Part shown: positions 42,251 through 53,782 of the stretch, one piece after another | How positions within the stretch are numbered: position 1 is the stretch's first letter | Layout of the letters: every line of letters starts with the position of its first letter | Assembly (NCBI GenBank): GCA_038503035.1 | Contig: JAVSML010001078.1 | Location: 441,972 to 505,971 of the forward strand | Direction: 5' to 3' | DNA length: 64,000 nucleotides | Source: Crocodylus rhombifer | Taxonomy: Eukaryota; Chordata; Crocodylia; Crocodylidae | Position numbers and translations under genes: made by a program | The notes under the pieces: generated by a model | Seen by the model: only the letters and a program-made list of their open reading frames with translations | What the model was told of the DNA's origin: nothing | The model's database searches: none

Positions 42251-43650
42251 ATGAATGGACTGAGAGAAAGAGAGGGTTTTGTATAAAAGGGGGTGGGGGG
42301 ACACTTCTAAAAGACCTCTCGTTTCAGTTCTAAATGCTGCTAATAAAGACAGTTCCCATTTTTTCCCAAGGGTTTTGCATTTACATGCTGTTTATTCTTT
42401 TGAAGTCGGCTCTAAAAGCATCAGATTTCTCCTCCTCCCCCTGGAGCTCTTTTGGAGGCTAACAGCAGGCAGAGGAAAGACGGACCTCCACAAGACAGCT
42501 GGTGCAACCCATTCGGCTTTCACACCCAATGCTGATGCTGCCCTGGACACGTTGCCCCTAACTGAGAATGGAGAAGGCACCGTAAAGGAGCATGATGGGC
42601 CCATTTCCTGCCCACTGTCTCTGAAGCGGATCTGGTGCAGCTGCTGTGCGTGGGGACCAGCACCGAGCAACGAGCATCCCCGAGACAATATTGCCAGGCA
42701 CCAAACTAAGGTAGCTGAGCCGACAGCTCGTGTACAGGAGGAAACCCATTCACCAGCATCGTGGGTAAGATGTCACCTAGGCCACCGAAGAGCTATCCAT
42801 AGTCGTCCTCCCTCTTTGCCCTGGGCTAGATCCGAATGCTAATCTAGAGGTTAAAGGTCTCCTGTCCCATCAGCCGTTCCCAGAGTCATTCAGGCTCTCC
42901 CGCTACCCTCAACCCTCCTCCGAGATTTCTTGACTCTGCTGCTTGCAGAACTAAGTGCGAGGGGTTAGCAATGTTTTTGTTGTGGTCCCATCGCAACTCA
43001 CCTGCGTTTCACCCTCGCGAAGGGGCAGGCCTGTTTATGTGCTTGCAGGTGGGAAAATGCAGTCGACAACATATATTTCTGTGCCAGCCCTGCTACAGAG
43101 TTCAGCTCCAGAGCCCGCTGAATCCTGTCCCCTGGGGAGAAGCCTGGCTAGATCCTTAAACCCGACAGAGCCATTTCCGAAGTGGATCCAATCTGGTATG
43201 AGCTTGCTACACTTTCGTTCGGCCTTCATCCTCCGAACAGAGAGCGGAGTCCAGAACCCCGAGCTGCGTTTCGCAGTGGACGGGCTTCAGCCTCTGGGAA
43301 CTGGTTCTGCTGAAGGGAAGAGATGGAGACGGTGCTAGTAACCGTTTCGAGGGCCCGAAGGGAAGGCTGCGAAGGAAGACACGCTTCCGTATTTGTCTTT
43401 GTCTCGTAGACTTTTCATAAACGCCTCCAAGCCATGTGTCTCGATTCCTATGCCATGCTCCAAAATAAATAATAAAATAAAAACCCAAAGTTTCACGACA
43501 GTCTAGAGGCTGGCTGGGATTGAGTCATCCCAGTTTCTGTAGCCAAATGGCACCCCGATATGCACTGTGGCTAGTGTCTCATACAGCTACTTTTGCTTCC
43601 CCAAGTTAAATAGTTTCATAGTTTCTTGAAACAGCTGTCGTGAAACAAAC
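42251..43650. other. Unique DNA, no gene supported
   Basis: Frames of 187 and 127 codons on the plus strand and several antisense ones overlap; none has a recognisable domain. TAGTTTCATAGTTTCTTGA at 43610-43628 looks like the last bases of a minus-strand CR1 but is too short to call. Confidence 0.3.
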
Positions 43651-43680
43651 GGGTGCAGCTGCACCAGTGGTTCCCAACCT

Positions 43681-43712
<32 letters not shown>

Positions 43713-44172
43713 TAGGACCTCCCAACCCGGCACCGCAGGGGCGGCTGGGAGCAGAGTGCAGCAACCGAGGGCGGGGGAGCTGTCATTGCCCCCTTAGCGC
43801 GCAGTGGTCCCTCCTCACCTGCCCATCCGCCCACTGCTCCTGGGCCGTGTGCACGAGTGTGCATGTGTGTGTATGTACGGGTCCTTCACGACCCTACCGG
43901 GGACCCCCTGTGACCCTGATTTGGGTCGTGCCCCGAGGTTGGGAACCAATGGTCTACACATTCATTGATGCATCATAATTATGGTGCGTTAAGCTTAGTT
44001 CTTGTATAGCCAAGTTCTGCGCAGTAGCACCGGCTCACGGCTTTCTAGTCATGCTAAGTGTGCAGTAGCCTAATACTACTGCCCAGTAGCATATTAGCAC
44101 GGGTTTTGCCTGGCACACTACGCGCAGTGTAATTAGGTCACTGCATAGTAAGCGTCTCGTGTAGACGCACCC
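43651..44172. mobile_element. Palindromic MITE split by a hAT element
   Basis: GGGTGCAGCTGCAC (43651-43664) is a MITE end; its continuation ATTCATTGATGCATCATAAT resumes at 43960 beyond the hAT. Inside are CTGCGCAGTAGCACC, AGTGTGCAGTAGCC and CACTGCATAGTAAGC; the right end is GTGTAGACGCACCC at 44159-44172. About 227 bp of MITE are visible in total. No clear 3-bp duplication remains (AAC against GGT). Confidence 0.8.
43665..43951. mobile_element. Non-autonomous hAT element (287 bp)
   Basis: Inverted ends CAGTGGTTCCCAACCTTTTT and (reverse complement of right end) CATTGGTTCCCAACCTCGGG are the CAGTGGTTCCCAACC type typical of hAT transposons. Flanks AGCTGCAC (43657-43664) and GTCTACAC (43952-43959) agree at 5 of 8 positions, fitting a decayed 8-bp duplication. 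GC-rich inside, no transposase frame. It entered the end of the MITE. Confidence 0.85.
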
Positions 44173-45574
44173 GGTGAGTAGGTCCCCATTTACAACCGCT
44201 TCGGCTAAAGCCATTGGCACTAGCCCAGACTAGGGCTGGAAAGAGATCTCCAGGCCCATAGCAAGACCCCTCAACCTCTCTACAAGGTGAGCCCCCCACA
44301 ACAAGGGGGACAGTTTTTCTCAGTGGTGTCACAGGAAAACAGGTGTGGAGCAAAGAAAAACCAACGCCATCCTCTGCCTGACGCTGGAAGGGACTGCACC
44401 GGGGAGAGAAGCGGGGTGGGAAACAGGTCTTGGTTTCGAGCTCTGCAAGGCCAGATGGAGGGAGAAGCAGGAAGGGAGAACGAATCCCCCCAGCACTTTC
44501 CATCCGAAGACTCCCAGGTCCTCCGCTAGCCCATGTCTGGGTCAGACATCACCTGGCGCTGCAGCATCTGCAGATCCGCCCTCCTATGAATGGAGTATCC
44601 TCCAAATTTTACAGCTGGAGAATTTTAATGGACAGCCGGGGGGAAGGCGCTCTCCCGAGTTCACAGGAGGAATTGCTGACGGCGCCAGAAAGCGAACCCG
44701 AGTCCCGACGCCTCATCTCCTCCTCTGCTCCCCGCCACAGACACTTCTTTCCTTTACAGACCGCTCCGTTATAAACATTAATAACTTTCCTATTCGCTTT
44801 TTGGACCCGCCCCTACCATTTTTATTATGTTCCTCTCGTGGAATTTTTATATGATGAAAAAAAAAAAATACAGGATTTTTGCATGCTGCTAAATTGCATA
44901 CGTGTCTCCGAACCTGACTGCTTTCTCCTCCGTGGAAAGATGCTCACGTTTGACTCTGAGACGGGCCTGTTCAATTAGGGTGGTCTACCTTTAAACCGAA
45001 GTTTGCCCGAATCCAGGCAGAGGAAAGGTCAGCTCGGCTGTAGCATCCTCGTTCGTCCTGCCAGACCAACTTTTGCTTGATTTTCCAGCTGTGCTGACGC
45101 CAGTCAAGTGACTTGCTGAAGGTCATGTCTTTAGTCAAGAGCTTAGCGAACAAGGCTTCCTGCTGCCAGCTCGGTGTCCACCACGTGACCCCTCTCTCGG
45201 GGGTCGCGCCCTGCCTTACAGCCACTCAGTTCTTTTCCTTTGAGCCGAACGGGCTGCTTTTTGGATGAAATTTCCAAACAGCTGCAAAGCAGCATGGGAG
45301 AAGCCACGGTGGGATGGGGCGGTGGTCTAGCTCATCTTGCAATCTGCAAGCATCTGGAAAGCCGTCGAGGCGGGAGGCTTTTGCTGCAGACACCTTGCAC
45401 CCTTGCAATAAATACCTGCTCTGCCAGGATCCCAGGTGCCGACCTAGGGCGCGAGGACTGAAAGATGTCGGTGCGTGCCTCCGAGCCAGGATCCCTGCAG
45501 AGTTCGCGCCCACTTGGGATTCCCCACTTTCTTATAACCTTCCTCCAAGCATTCACAGGGGCTTGCCACTGCTG
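44173..45574. other. Unique DNA, no gene supported
   Basis: Frames of 121, 169 and 114 codons overlap on both strands, without domain signature. No repeat recognised. Confidence 0.3.
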
Positions 45575-45665
45575 CATGATGGCCCCCATTTTACAGCTGG
45601 GAAAACTGAGGCACAGAGAGGTGAAATTACTTAGCTGGTCAGTGGCAGGTCATATTTAACATTGC
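45575..45665 (-). mobile_element. MIR / CORE-SINE fragment
   Basis: Reverse complement: GACCAGCTAAGTAATTTCAC, CTCTCTGTGCCTCAGTTTTC, CCAGCTGTAAAATGGGGGCC. Clear match to the MIR core. Least diverged MIR piece in the window. Confidence 0.8.
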
Positions 45666-46989
45666 AAACCATGCTCCTTTCTTGGCTGACTACAAGTTAA
45701 GACTGTCTAGCAACGCTACGCTGGCTGGTCTGTAGCAGGACAGGTATCCCCAGCAGGATTATTTCAAATCTACATCTCACTTCCCCGGACACCTTCGTGT
45801 TTAGCCTGTCATTTCCTTCATGTGCATTGCACACCAGTCTGTTTTCTTCATTTTAATTACTGTTTTCTGCCTCGGTTTGTTTCTGGATGCTCTTCGGTTC
45901 TCGCTCCGCTTGCTGCCGCTCTCGTTTGGAAAGACCCTGCAAATGTTCGCCGCACCGAGCCAAGCCACGTCCGTGTTTCGGGATAACCTCGCTTTGACCT
46001 GCCTGTCCATTGCACGGCAATTTGTTTGCTCTCTAATTAGCACCCGTGCTCTCCGGTTGCAGTCCAGGCTGTATGGCGTAGATCTGGCCCAGAGCAGTGA
46101 AATAAAGACGCCGGGCAGCCGATTTCCAGCACAGGCTACGTGCTCTCCCTAGAGGCGCTCCTCCAGTCCTGCTGGGACTTGGGGAAGATATTGCACTACC
46201 CTTCATGCTACCCCTGGCATAGTCTGCAAATCTTCAGGACCTTGGGCCCTCCACCATGGGCCCAGGTGGCTTGACCATTTTGCAATACCCTTGCCTCCAG
46301 CGGTTCCTTGCCAGGCTGCCCCACCCCAAAAGCAAGGCACTTCAGTGGTTTCATTGCCTTCTTTCCTGCCAAGGGTTTTATTTTCTTCCAGCACTACTTT
46401 GTGAAAGTGTCATGCAAAGAAGAACAGGCGAGAGAAGCCGGCCGCTCTTTCCTGGCTCCGGTGACTGGAGGGGGGGGGCGGGCAAGCATCGAGTCAAAAC
46501 CAGCTGGCTCGAAGAGACCTAACAAACTCATGCCATGTTGGCTACTTGATGGGTAACGGCGACAGCCAGTTGTATTTTTACCACCCTGACCAGGATTCAA
46601 GCCGGCCTAAAACTGAAAGATTTTGTAGTTGAACATCCACCACCCCACCACCCCCTCGGAGAGGACTTCTTACCCCTCTTCTGGCGCAAACTGAGCCAAC
46701 CCCCACCCTCCCCACCACTCTGGTGGGTGAATTTGATGCCCCTTCCTCTGCTATGAAGCATCCACCCCATTGTGAAAGGTCTGGTGCAAAGTCCCTGTTT
46801 GGATTTGAGTCTGAACCATCTGAAGAAGACGGGTTTTGATCCAGTTTGGCGTGGGGGGCTTCTTCAAGCGGGCGAGCGGCAAAGTTTGAGAGGTCCAGAT
46901 CTGAGGTTCTGGCTTGACGCAGTTTCTTCTGGGAGTGCCAGGATCGACGGGCCTCGTAGGACAGGCAGCACGGGGGGAAGTGGTCACCT
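45666..46989. other. Unique DNA; no gene supported
   Basis: 45800-46100 is repeat-free with a TCTCTAATTAGCACC word and could be a conserved element. 46616-46740 is C-rich (CACCACCCCACCACCCCCTC). Frames have no family signature. Confidence 0.3.
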
Positions 46990-47268
46990 CAGGGATGACA
47001 GAGCACGGAGCAAGCAGCAACGGTCTCGAGTTGCAGCAAGGGAGGCTTCGCTCGGGTATTAGGAAAAACCACCTCACCGGGAGGGTGGTGCAGCACTGGA
47101 GCAGGTTACCCAGAGAGGTGGGGGAGTCTCCATCCTGGGAGGGTTTGAACCCCTGGGTGGACAAAGCCTTGGCTGGGATGATGGAGTTGGGGCTGGTCCT
47201 GCCTGGAGCAGGGGGTTAAGTCATCCTCCTGAGCTCCCTTCAGCCCTCGTTTTCTATGTTTTTATTAT
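46990..47268 (+). mobile_element. CR1 LINE 3' end
   Basis: Sense copy: GGAGCAAGCAGCAACGGTCT, GGGTATTAGGAAAAACCACC, GTTACCCAGAGAGGTGGGGG, GGGGCTGGTCCTGCCTGGAG, and terminus CGTTTTCTATGTTTTTATTA. It lies directly before the CpG-rich block. Confidence 0.9.
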
Positions 47269-47279
47269 TCTAGACTAAG

Positions 47280-48200
47280 CATCTAGAGAGAAACCCGGCC
47301 GCGGTGCAGCTAGCAGTCCTGGCCACTTCCTCTCCATGGCGGCCGCGACACTGCCGGGAGCACGGCCGACTACAAGAGGTGGCGATTTGCATCCGACGCC
47401 TCAAGAGTTAAAGCCCTTTCTGACCTCTTCTCCCCTTCACAGGAACAGAAAAGCCTATAAGATCAGTAAAAAACGGGTTGCCGTGACGCCAGAAACCACG
47501 CTTCCTTGGCTGCGATGTGCCAAAACCTCAGACAGATGTGGCACCACGAACAGAGGGGCCCTTGGGGGTTCGCCAGGAGGGCCGGAAAGTGCCACCGCGT
47601 CTAAGCAGGCTCGGGGCCCGCCCGGAGCCGGCACAAAAGTCGTGTCCTGCGCGCTCCCGCCACCCCTGCCGCGCAGCCGGGCTCCGAGGAGCTGCACAAA
47701 CAGCCGGGCTGGACAGGTTTGGAAGGAAGCTGCTGAGTCGAGCCCTCTGCTGAAAGAGCACCTGCCTTTTTTCATCTGCCGCTTTCTTGCTCTGCTGCTT
47801 TAATTTTTTTTTTTTTTTTTTGGTTGGTTTCTTTCAAGGGCCGAGTTTACGGTTTCTCCGTTTGCAGAAAGCCAGCCCAGGGGCCTTTTGCTGGAGCGCG
47901 TTCTTGGCTCGGACCCTGGTGTAGAGACCCTTTGCAAACAGGCAGATGTCAGCTGGCTTTCCACGGCCTCTGCAGCCGTCACGCTGTCCTGGCCGGCTGT
48001 GCCGGGGTGGGGGGTCTCAGGCGGCCGCAGACACCTGGGGAGCGGGTGGGACGGTCGCGGGGCGCCGAGCGGGCGGGGGTATTGACCTGCCCTGAAGGGG
48101 CCGCATCAAGGCACCCGACGGGAGCCTGACGGGGTTTTGTCCACGTTTCTGGTTGGAGCGAGGACAGTTTCCCGGCGGGGGGAATCTGCCGTGTCTCTTG
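47280..48200. other. CpG-rich block without a recognised gene
   Basis: Dense CpG (for example GGCGGCCGCGACACTGCCGG at 47337, GGCGCCGAGCGGGCGGGGGT near 48060), split by a T18 run at 47804-47821. A 155-codon frame at 47336-47803 starts with a good Kozak context (CTCCATGGCGG) but its product (MAAATLPGARPTTRGG...) matches nothing I know, and a second frame overlaps on the minus strand. Could be a CpG island of a promoter, or merely GC-rich DNA. Confidence 0.45.
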
Positions 48201-48306
48201 TCCAGATCGTTTTTTCAGGATGAAAATCCAAATCATTTCCCCCCTCTCAGGGGAAACTTTGAAATTTTAAACTGGTTTCCCAATGCAGAAAGACTGGGGA
48301 GTTCAC

Positions 48307-48447
48307 TGAATCATAGACAATGAGGGTTGGAAGGGATCTCAGGGGCGCACATCTCGTCCGAGCCCCGGCTCCAAGCAGGACCAGCCCCAGCTACATCATC
48401 CCAGCCAAGGATGTGTCCACCCGGGTCTTCAAAACCCCCAAGGACGG
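48307..48447 (-). mobile_element. CR1 LINE 3' end
   Basis: Minus-strand copy: GAATCATAGACAATGAGGGT, GGGGCGCACATCTCGTCCGA, CTCCAAGCAGGACCAGCCCC, GGTCTTCAAAACCCCCAAGG. About 140 bp. Confidence 0.9.
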
Positions 48448-48549
48448 CTGCGATGTGCCACCTGAGGCTGTGCCTAGGCAGGTTGGATGGCTGCCTGTGG
48501 TCGACGTCCCAGGTCTTTCCAGCGCTGGTCTTCCCTAGACACAGCACAG

Positions 48550-49260
48550 AGTCCATTCTGCTCTAGTCCCTTCATGTCCCAAGCAAGGTGAGGGCTTATC
48601 CTTATATCCAAGGCCCCTGGAAGCCATGGTGAGGGGATGGGATGGATCTAACCATTCAGCAGGGCTCTCCCAAGGGTGGGTAGCATCCCAGACATGATCC
48701 AGACGGTCAAGGGGATAGACCCTGAACAACAAGCTAAACCTAAGCCAGTTCAAGCCACTGCACCCTGGACCACAAACCCTCTCCGTGGACCACCACCTGA
48801 ATGGGGTGGAGAGGCTTGCGTGTACCAGTGACCCTCAGAGCAACACCACTGGGAGTCTCGTCCTCCTGGTAGGGTCACCCATGGAGGTAAGGTCAAAGGT
48901 ACCAGCACAACGCACAAGACCTCAGCGGTGGAGCAGGCAGATGTGGAAGGCCTCCTTCTCGATGTCTGCGAAGGTGGATGAAGACTGAAGTGGAAGAGTT
49001 GAGCTGGATCTCCTTGCCACTGGACACGGGTTTCTCCTTCACCAAAATCCATACAGTTGTCGATGAGCAACGGCCTCCCCACGTGAAAACAGTCTGGCGA
49101 AGGCTTCTCGCGCTGGCCCAACAATTTGAACCACCACCTGCGGCATCTGCCGGAGAGCCTGCAGCATCAATGGCCTCATCGACAACCCTTCACTTGCCCC
49201 ACGGGTACAATCATCCTCAACCACGAGGGATCGCCAGCGCACCACAACCGTGGCGGGTGT
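48550..49260 (-). other. Coherent unidentified block, possibly retroelement-derived
   Basis: On the minus strand this stretch reads like transposon sequence: GGCGATCCCTCGTGGTTGAG, GATGATTGTACCC, GGGGAGGCCGTTGCTCATCG, GTCACTGGTACACGCAAGCC, TCTCCACC. A 124-codon frame (48750-49124) and a 68-codon frame (49039-49245) are open there. I half recognise the wording from reptile genomes but cannot name the family. No CR1, hAT or MITE motif. Confidence 0.35.
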
Positions 49261-50048
49261 GCTTAGCTAGGCAGGGCAAGTCCAGGGCTAACAAAGGGAC
49301 CACAGAAAAGCAAAGTTGTCCCCAGGAAACTCACAGCGCTCACCCTACTGCCAGGAGTGACCCTGGGCCTGGCGTCCTGCGCGTGGCTGGTAACGGTACG
49401 TGACGCGTGCACATCTCTTAATCTATCATCGGTCAAAAAGGGTCTTTTTTTTTTTTTTACCCCCTCCTCCCCTCGCCCTGCTCACTTACATTTATCTAGC
49501 TTAAATATTTGCCTGCCTGGCAGGGTTTCCATGCACAGAAGGAGACGACGGAAAGGCTCCAGATGGTTGCACAATGCAATGCCCCCCCCCCACCAGTCAC
49601 TTTAAAAAGATTTCCCGGTGCTGGAGTTCAAATCCTCGCAGGGAGCAGGGACAGGGCCAGGCACGCACGCGCTGCGTCTGATCTAATCTCGCCATGCTCC
49701 GAGCGCTGCGCCACGCAGGCACCTTGCGGGGTCAGCTCTGAACGAGCCCGCTCGGACGGCTCTGGGCAAGGTGGATGCCAGCTCCCGTCCTCCCACGTCC
49801 CCTGCCCCAGGCTGGATCAGGAACTTGTCCGTATGAGGTCTCACCTTCCCTGTCTCTTTGATCTCAGCTGGATGGTGCATCTTCCTTGACGGCTAGGCGC
49901 AGGCCCTGGAGGGTTGTATTGCAGCCGTCTTACAGTAAGGAAGATGCCCAGAAACAATGCCAGCGAGAGAGACCATGAAAAAAGGGGGCAATAAAGAAAA
50001 GGGGGGAGGATTTGAATAGCAGCCATCAACTACCGGAAGGGCTGTTTG
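49261..50048. other. Unique DNA, no feature seen
   Basis: T-run at 49444-49458 and C-run near 49582. GGAGTTCAAATCCTCGC at 49624 resembles a B box, but no A box stands in the right place. Confidence 0.35.
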
Positions 50049-50208
50049 AAAGAGGACGGGGCTGGACTGGTCTCAGTGAGGGCAGAGGACACCAGGAGCA
50101 ATGGGCTCAAGCTGCAGCAAGGGAAGCTGAGGTTGGATGCTAGGAAAAACTTTCTCCTGAGGAGGGTGGTGAAGCACTGGGGCGGGTTACCCAGAGAGGT
50201 GGTGGCAG
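50049..50208 (+). mobile_element. CR1 fragment with 3' end missing
   Basis: Sense copy: GAGGACGGGGCTGGACTGGT, CTCAGTGAGGGCAGAGGAC, GAGCAATGGGCTCAAGCTGC, GGATGCTAGGAAAAACTTTC, GGCGGGTTACCCAGAGAGGT. The match stops at GGTGGTGGCAGG, before the GAGTCTCCATCC block, so the last 130 bp or so of the element are absent. Confidence 0.88.
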
Positions 50209-52337
50209 GTTTGCGGTTGCAGTGGGCCATCTACAGAGGGGCTCGCAGCCTCCATCCAGAAGCCTTTCCTGTTCTGCTTTTGAGACTGGGAAGCAAAAGG
50301 AAAAGAGGCAATTCAGCTGCCGTCCCCCTCGTCTCCCCTTTCTGTTTGTCTCAGGCACAGGAAAACCGCTGCTGTTGCAAAGGGGAGAAAGTGGATGAAC
50401 CAGTCCAGGCTCCTCCACCCTCTTTCTAGCTTATGCACGTCTCTCAGGATCCCTTGTCTTCTCCTTCATTAACCCGGCGTCCCTGACAACGCTGCAACGA
50501 GCCTCCAGCTCCTGGCTGGAGCCTGCAGCTCCTTGGCTTTGGAGGACTTGGATGAGAGTTTGGTCAGGTCATGTCAGCATTGCTCCTTAGTCAGCTGAAA
50601 GAGGAATGTGAGGCTGTTGCACAGATCCCAAGCGTCCTGCCTTCCCCGAGCTTTCTGGGCCAGCGGAGTGATGATTTAGCACCAGAGAGATCAAGTTCGG
50701 GGGGGCCCACCGGGCACCGCCTCGTCACGTCACCCTGCGGGCCCGTGCGCCGACCCCAGGAAGGAGCGACCTGGCCCGCGGCCTAGCCGCCGGGGGGGTT
50801 CGGACCTCTGCCCTGCCCGCGCACACCTCCCCAAGATAAGACGTCCACACGCAGAGCAGCAGTTTGGCAGCGACATCTGGTTGGCTGGGCCCCAGCTTTT
50901 TTTTTTTGGTTTGCTGGATTCCTTCCACTCCCTCTCATCGTCCGTGTTTTATATAACGAATTGAAGGTTGGATATTAGCGATTCAGGTCAAAGGTTTGCA
51001 TTCAAGCGGCGTATCTCGCTTTTTCCCCTGGGTTCCCCGCTAGCTTGCAGAGAGCCCAAAGCTGCGTGCTCGCTCTGCACGAGGGAAAGTGAAGTTGCTG
51101 TGATCGTTAAATACCAGAAGAGATGCCCTGGGGAGGGTGGGGGGCTTAGGGCCGGTTACGAGTGGCGTCTTGCAGGAACGGTTTGGTTTATTTGGGGCAA
51201 GGGATAGGACTAGGGGACGTCTTGAGGCTCTTTCTGCCCCTGCTTTTTTTTGACTCCAAGATATTCAGGAATTTGTTCACCCTCCAGTGAAGTGTTGTTA
51301 TCTCGAGGAGGCGCGACGGTTCGGCGCAGGCAGTGCCGGGAAAGATTAAGGCCGCTGAAAGTGGGAGGAAGTTAGTTTAGAGGGTGGCCAGATGCCTCCG
51401 AGCTAGGACTGGCCTGGAAGCACTAAGGGAGGAGGTTGTAAAGGCAGTCAGATCATGGCCTGTCCATGGCAGCGTCTGCCCCCGGGAATATCCATGACCT
51501 GAGGTTTGGGAGGAAAGCAAAGCATGCTTGTAATGAGAGACCTGCATCATCCCACAGTCACGCCGGGGTGAGGAAATGCCTTCCTGGCCACAGTGACAGC
51601 TACCTCGGGCCCTGACCGTGATGGCGGACAGTGCCTGCAATTATTTATTAATTGCTATCGACAGTCCTTCTGCTCATGCAACGAAGCAGCCCTGTTTCTG
51701 AATGCCTTTCGGGATTGACCTGCAGCGCTGAGCCCCCCTGGGCTGATTAAAAAGCGTGCAGAAATATATTTCCTTTCTCCTGGCCTTTTCATGGCATTGC
51801 ATATCCCCATCATCTCCCTGCTCCAGGAATGAGAAACCAGATGGTCTCCAGCAGGCCATCAACTCCATGAGAGAGCTGTCTTGGACCTCTTCTTCCTGCT
51901 TCTTTTCTCCGCAGTGTTTTCCTGCGGATACTCGTCCCCCTGAAGGCCGGTCAGGCGGTGCTTTCTTTGCCTTGGCTGGTGTTTGAACAATAACTTCCCA
52001 GTATCCGGGCCCAGGGTCTTGCATTGCTGCAGCTGGGCAAGATTAGCTGCTGCTTCCCGGGCCTCAGTTTGCCTCTCCCCATCTCTCCCGCCCGGTCCCT
52101 GCATTGCTCGCCGTGCCTCTGTGCGTCTCACTGAGCTGGATTTTTGTGAGACCTGAGAGGCCTTGTTAAAATAACCCAATAAAATATGATAGCAACTTTA
52201 TAAAGTGCACAAACATGAACAAGTCAAAGCCATAAACATGTCCCCAGCCGACACGGCTCCGCACTCGAGCGAATGCCTGGAGCTTTCTGCAGGGAGCTGG
52301 ACCGCGAGGGGCGCTAAGCCAAATTTATTTCCCCAAC
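50209..52337. other. Unique DNA; CpG cluster at 50.68-50.83 kb
   Basis: 50680-50830 has a dense CpG cluster (GGGCCCGTGCGCCGACCCC, CGCGGCCTAGCCGCCGGGGG). A T8 run follows near 50897. No exon or transposon recognised in the rest. Confidence 0.35.
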
Positions 52338-52460
52338 AGCCCCCATCTCAAGTGGGGACCCTACAGCAAGCAGCCTCGAGGAGACCCCCGGCTTAAATAG
52401 CTCCATAGCCCCCATCTTAAGTGGGGACCATAAAGCAAGTAGCCCAGCTAAAATAGCTGC
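52338..52460 (+). repeat. Two-copy direct repeat, 69-bp period
   Basis: AGCCCCCATCTCAAGTGGGG at 52338 and AGCCCCCATCTTAAGTGGGG at 52407, each followed by GACC.TA.AGCAAG.AGCC and ending with GCT.AAATAGCT. About 85 per cent identity over the first 40 bases. Confidence 0.8.
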
Positions 52461-53782
52461 TGTCTGCTCTGCGCAGGCACCTTTGTCCTCAGCTCGGCCC
52501 CGTTACACCCAGTCCCTCCCCATATCGGAGCCGTGCAACGATCGTGCCCTCGGACTGTAGCACCAGCAAGCCGGCTGTTGCCTTTTAAACCTTCCCACCC
52601 TGTCTCCCTGGCTTCCTCTGCATGTGTGTGCCTGCACATCTCATTAGGATGCCAGAGTTTCTGTTTCTGTTTCCAAAAAAAAAAAATTAAAAAATTGCTT
52701 ATTAAATATTTGTCCTTTATCTGTTTGTAGCTTGCGGTTGGCCAATTATTTTGTAGGAATCTTAGGCATCCTCCTGGGAATGATCTGGTGAATGTTAAAT
52801 TCGCTGTCATCCCACGAGAAACATGTGGAGGAGCAGCTGGGACGGAGGCACTGCGGAGAAGTAGCCGCGGGGTTTTCCCTCCTTCCTCGGGAAATGCAGC
52901 AGAAAGGGGCTTTCGAACCACGGAAACGTTAGCACCTCTCTCACTTGCAAGTGCATTCGCTCCCACCGCCCATGTGCACCCCAGGAGCGGAGTAATAACA
53001 GCAGAGGGCTGCTGCAATGAAGTCTCATATTATCATGCCTTCCTTTGCTCTACAACGGGTCTGGAGTGGCTCAGACCTGGACCCTGTGGGCAGCTGGAGG
53101 ACGACAACCCGTTTGGGGAAAGCCTGAGATCTGAACCCAGACCCTGGCTGCACAAGTCCGGCCAGCCTCAAATTCCACCACCCGTATCTATAGGGAAGGA
53201 CACAGCGGGGGCTGGCGATGGGCTCATCTGTTGACGGGTGTAGGGTTACTCCAAGATTGTTTCTGACCCCGTCCTCAAGCATGCCAGAGCCCCAGGAGCA
53301 GCAAAAATCGCCAACCATGACTATCCGGGGAAGAAAGTGGTGTGAGTTTTACACTGGTCCAAGCATCCAGACTGTCACACCTGGAGGCCAGCAACCTCCC
53401 TTTCAAGGTAGACTGAAGACAGCCGGGTGTTCATTTCTTTCTTCCTTTCCTCGCACTTGTTTCACTCCATCAGTGCTCTTCAACCTAATCCTAAAAGAGC
53501 CATCTCTATGGGTGAGAGGGGAGTTGAGTCCTCGGCGTCCACGTAGTCCTCTATAATGAGACAGGTGGTTTAGTTAATACGGGCGCCTGGCCATAGGAGG
53601 TAAACTCAAGCCATGGACTCATGTCACAAAACCCATTAGGCAACTTCCAGGTTATTGCTGCTTTCAGGTACTAGACAGGAACTCGATTCAAATCAATGAC
53701 CCAAAGACAAAATTATTCTATTTTCCAGTCTTGTTCCCCTGCCTGTACCCCATGACAACTTTATTTTGAATACAAGCAATAA
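52461..53782. other. Unique DNA, no gene supported
   Basis: A13-type run at 52674-52688. Frames up to 189 codons (52448-53017, -) overlap others on the opposite strand and have no domain signature. Confidence 0.3.

Noticed and set aside
42279..42842. 187-codon plus-strand frame
   Set aside because: No family resemblance, no splice context visible, antisense frames of similar length.
43610..43628. TAGTTTCATAGTTTC at the edge of the nested MITE
   Set aside because: Looks like a CR1 terminus but is only about 17 bases; no further CR1 sequence follows.
49600..49730. tRNA-like signals (GGAGTTCAAATCC and TGGCGCAGCGC)
   Set aside because: The two words are on opposite strands and cannot form one polymerase III promoter or a cloverleaf.
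50960..50990. GAAGGTTGGATATTAGCGATTC resembling CR1
   Set aside because: About 16 matching bases only, without the neighbouring CR1 blocks.
52448..53017. 189-codon minus-strand frame
   Set aside because: Contains a Phe/Lys run from an A/T tract and no domain; opposite-strand frame of 148 codons is equally good.
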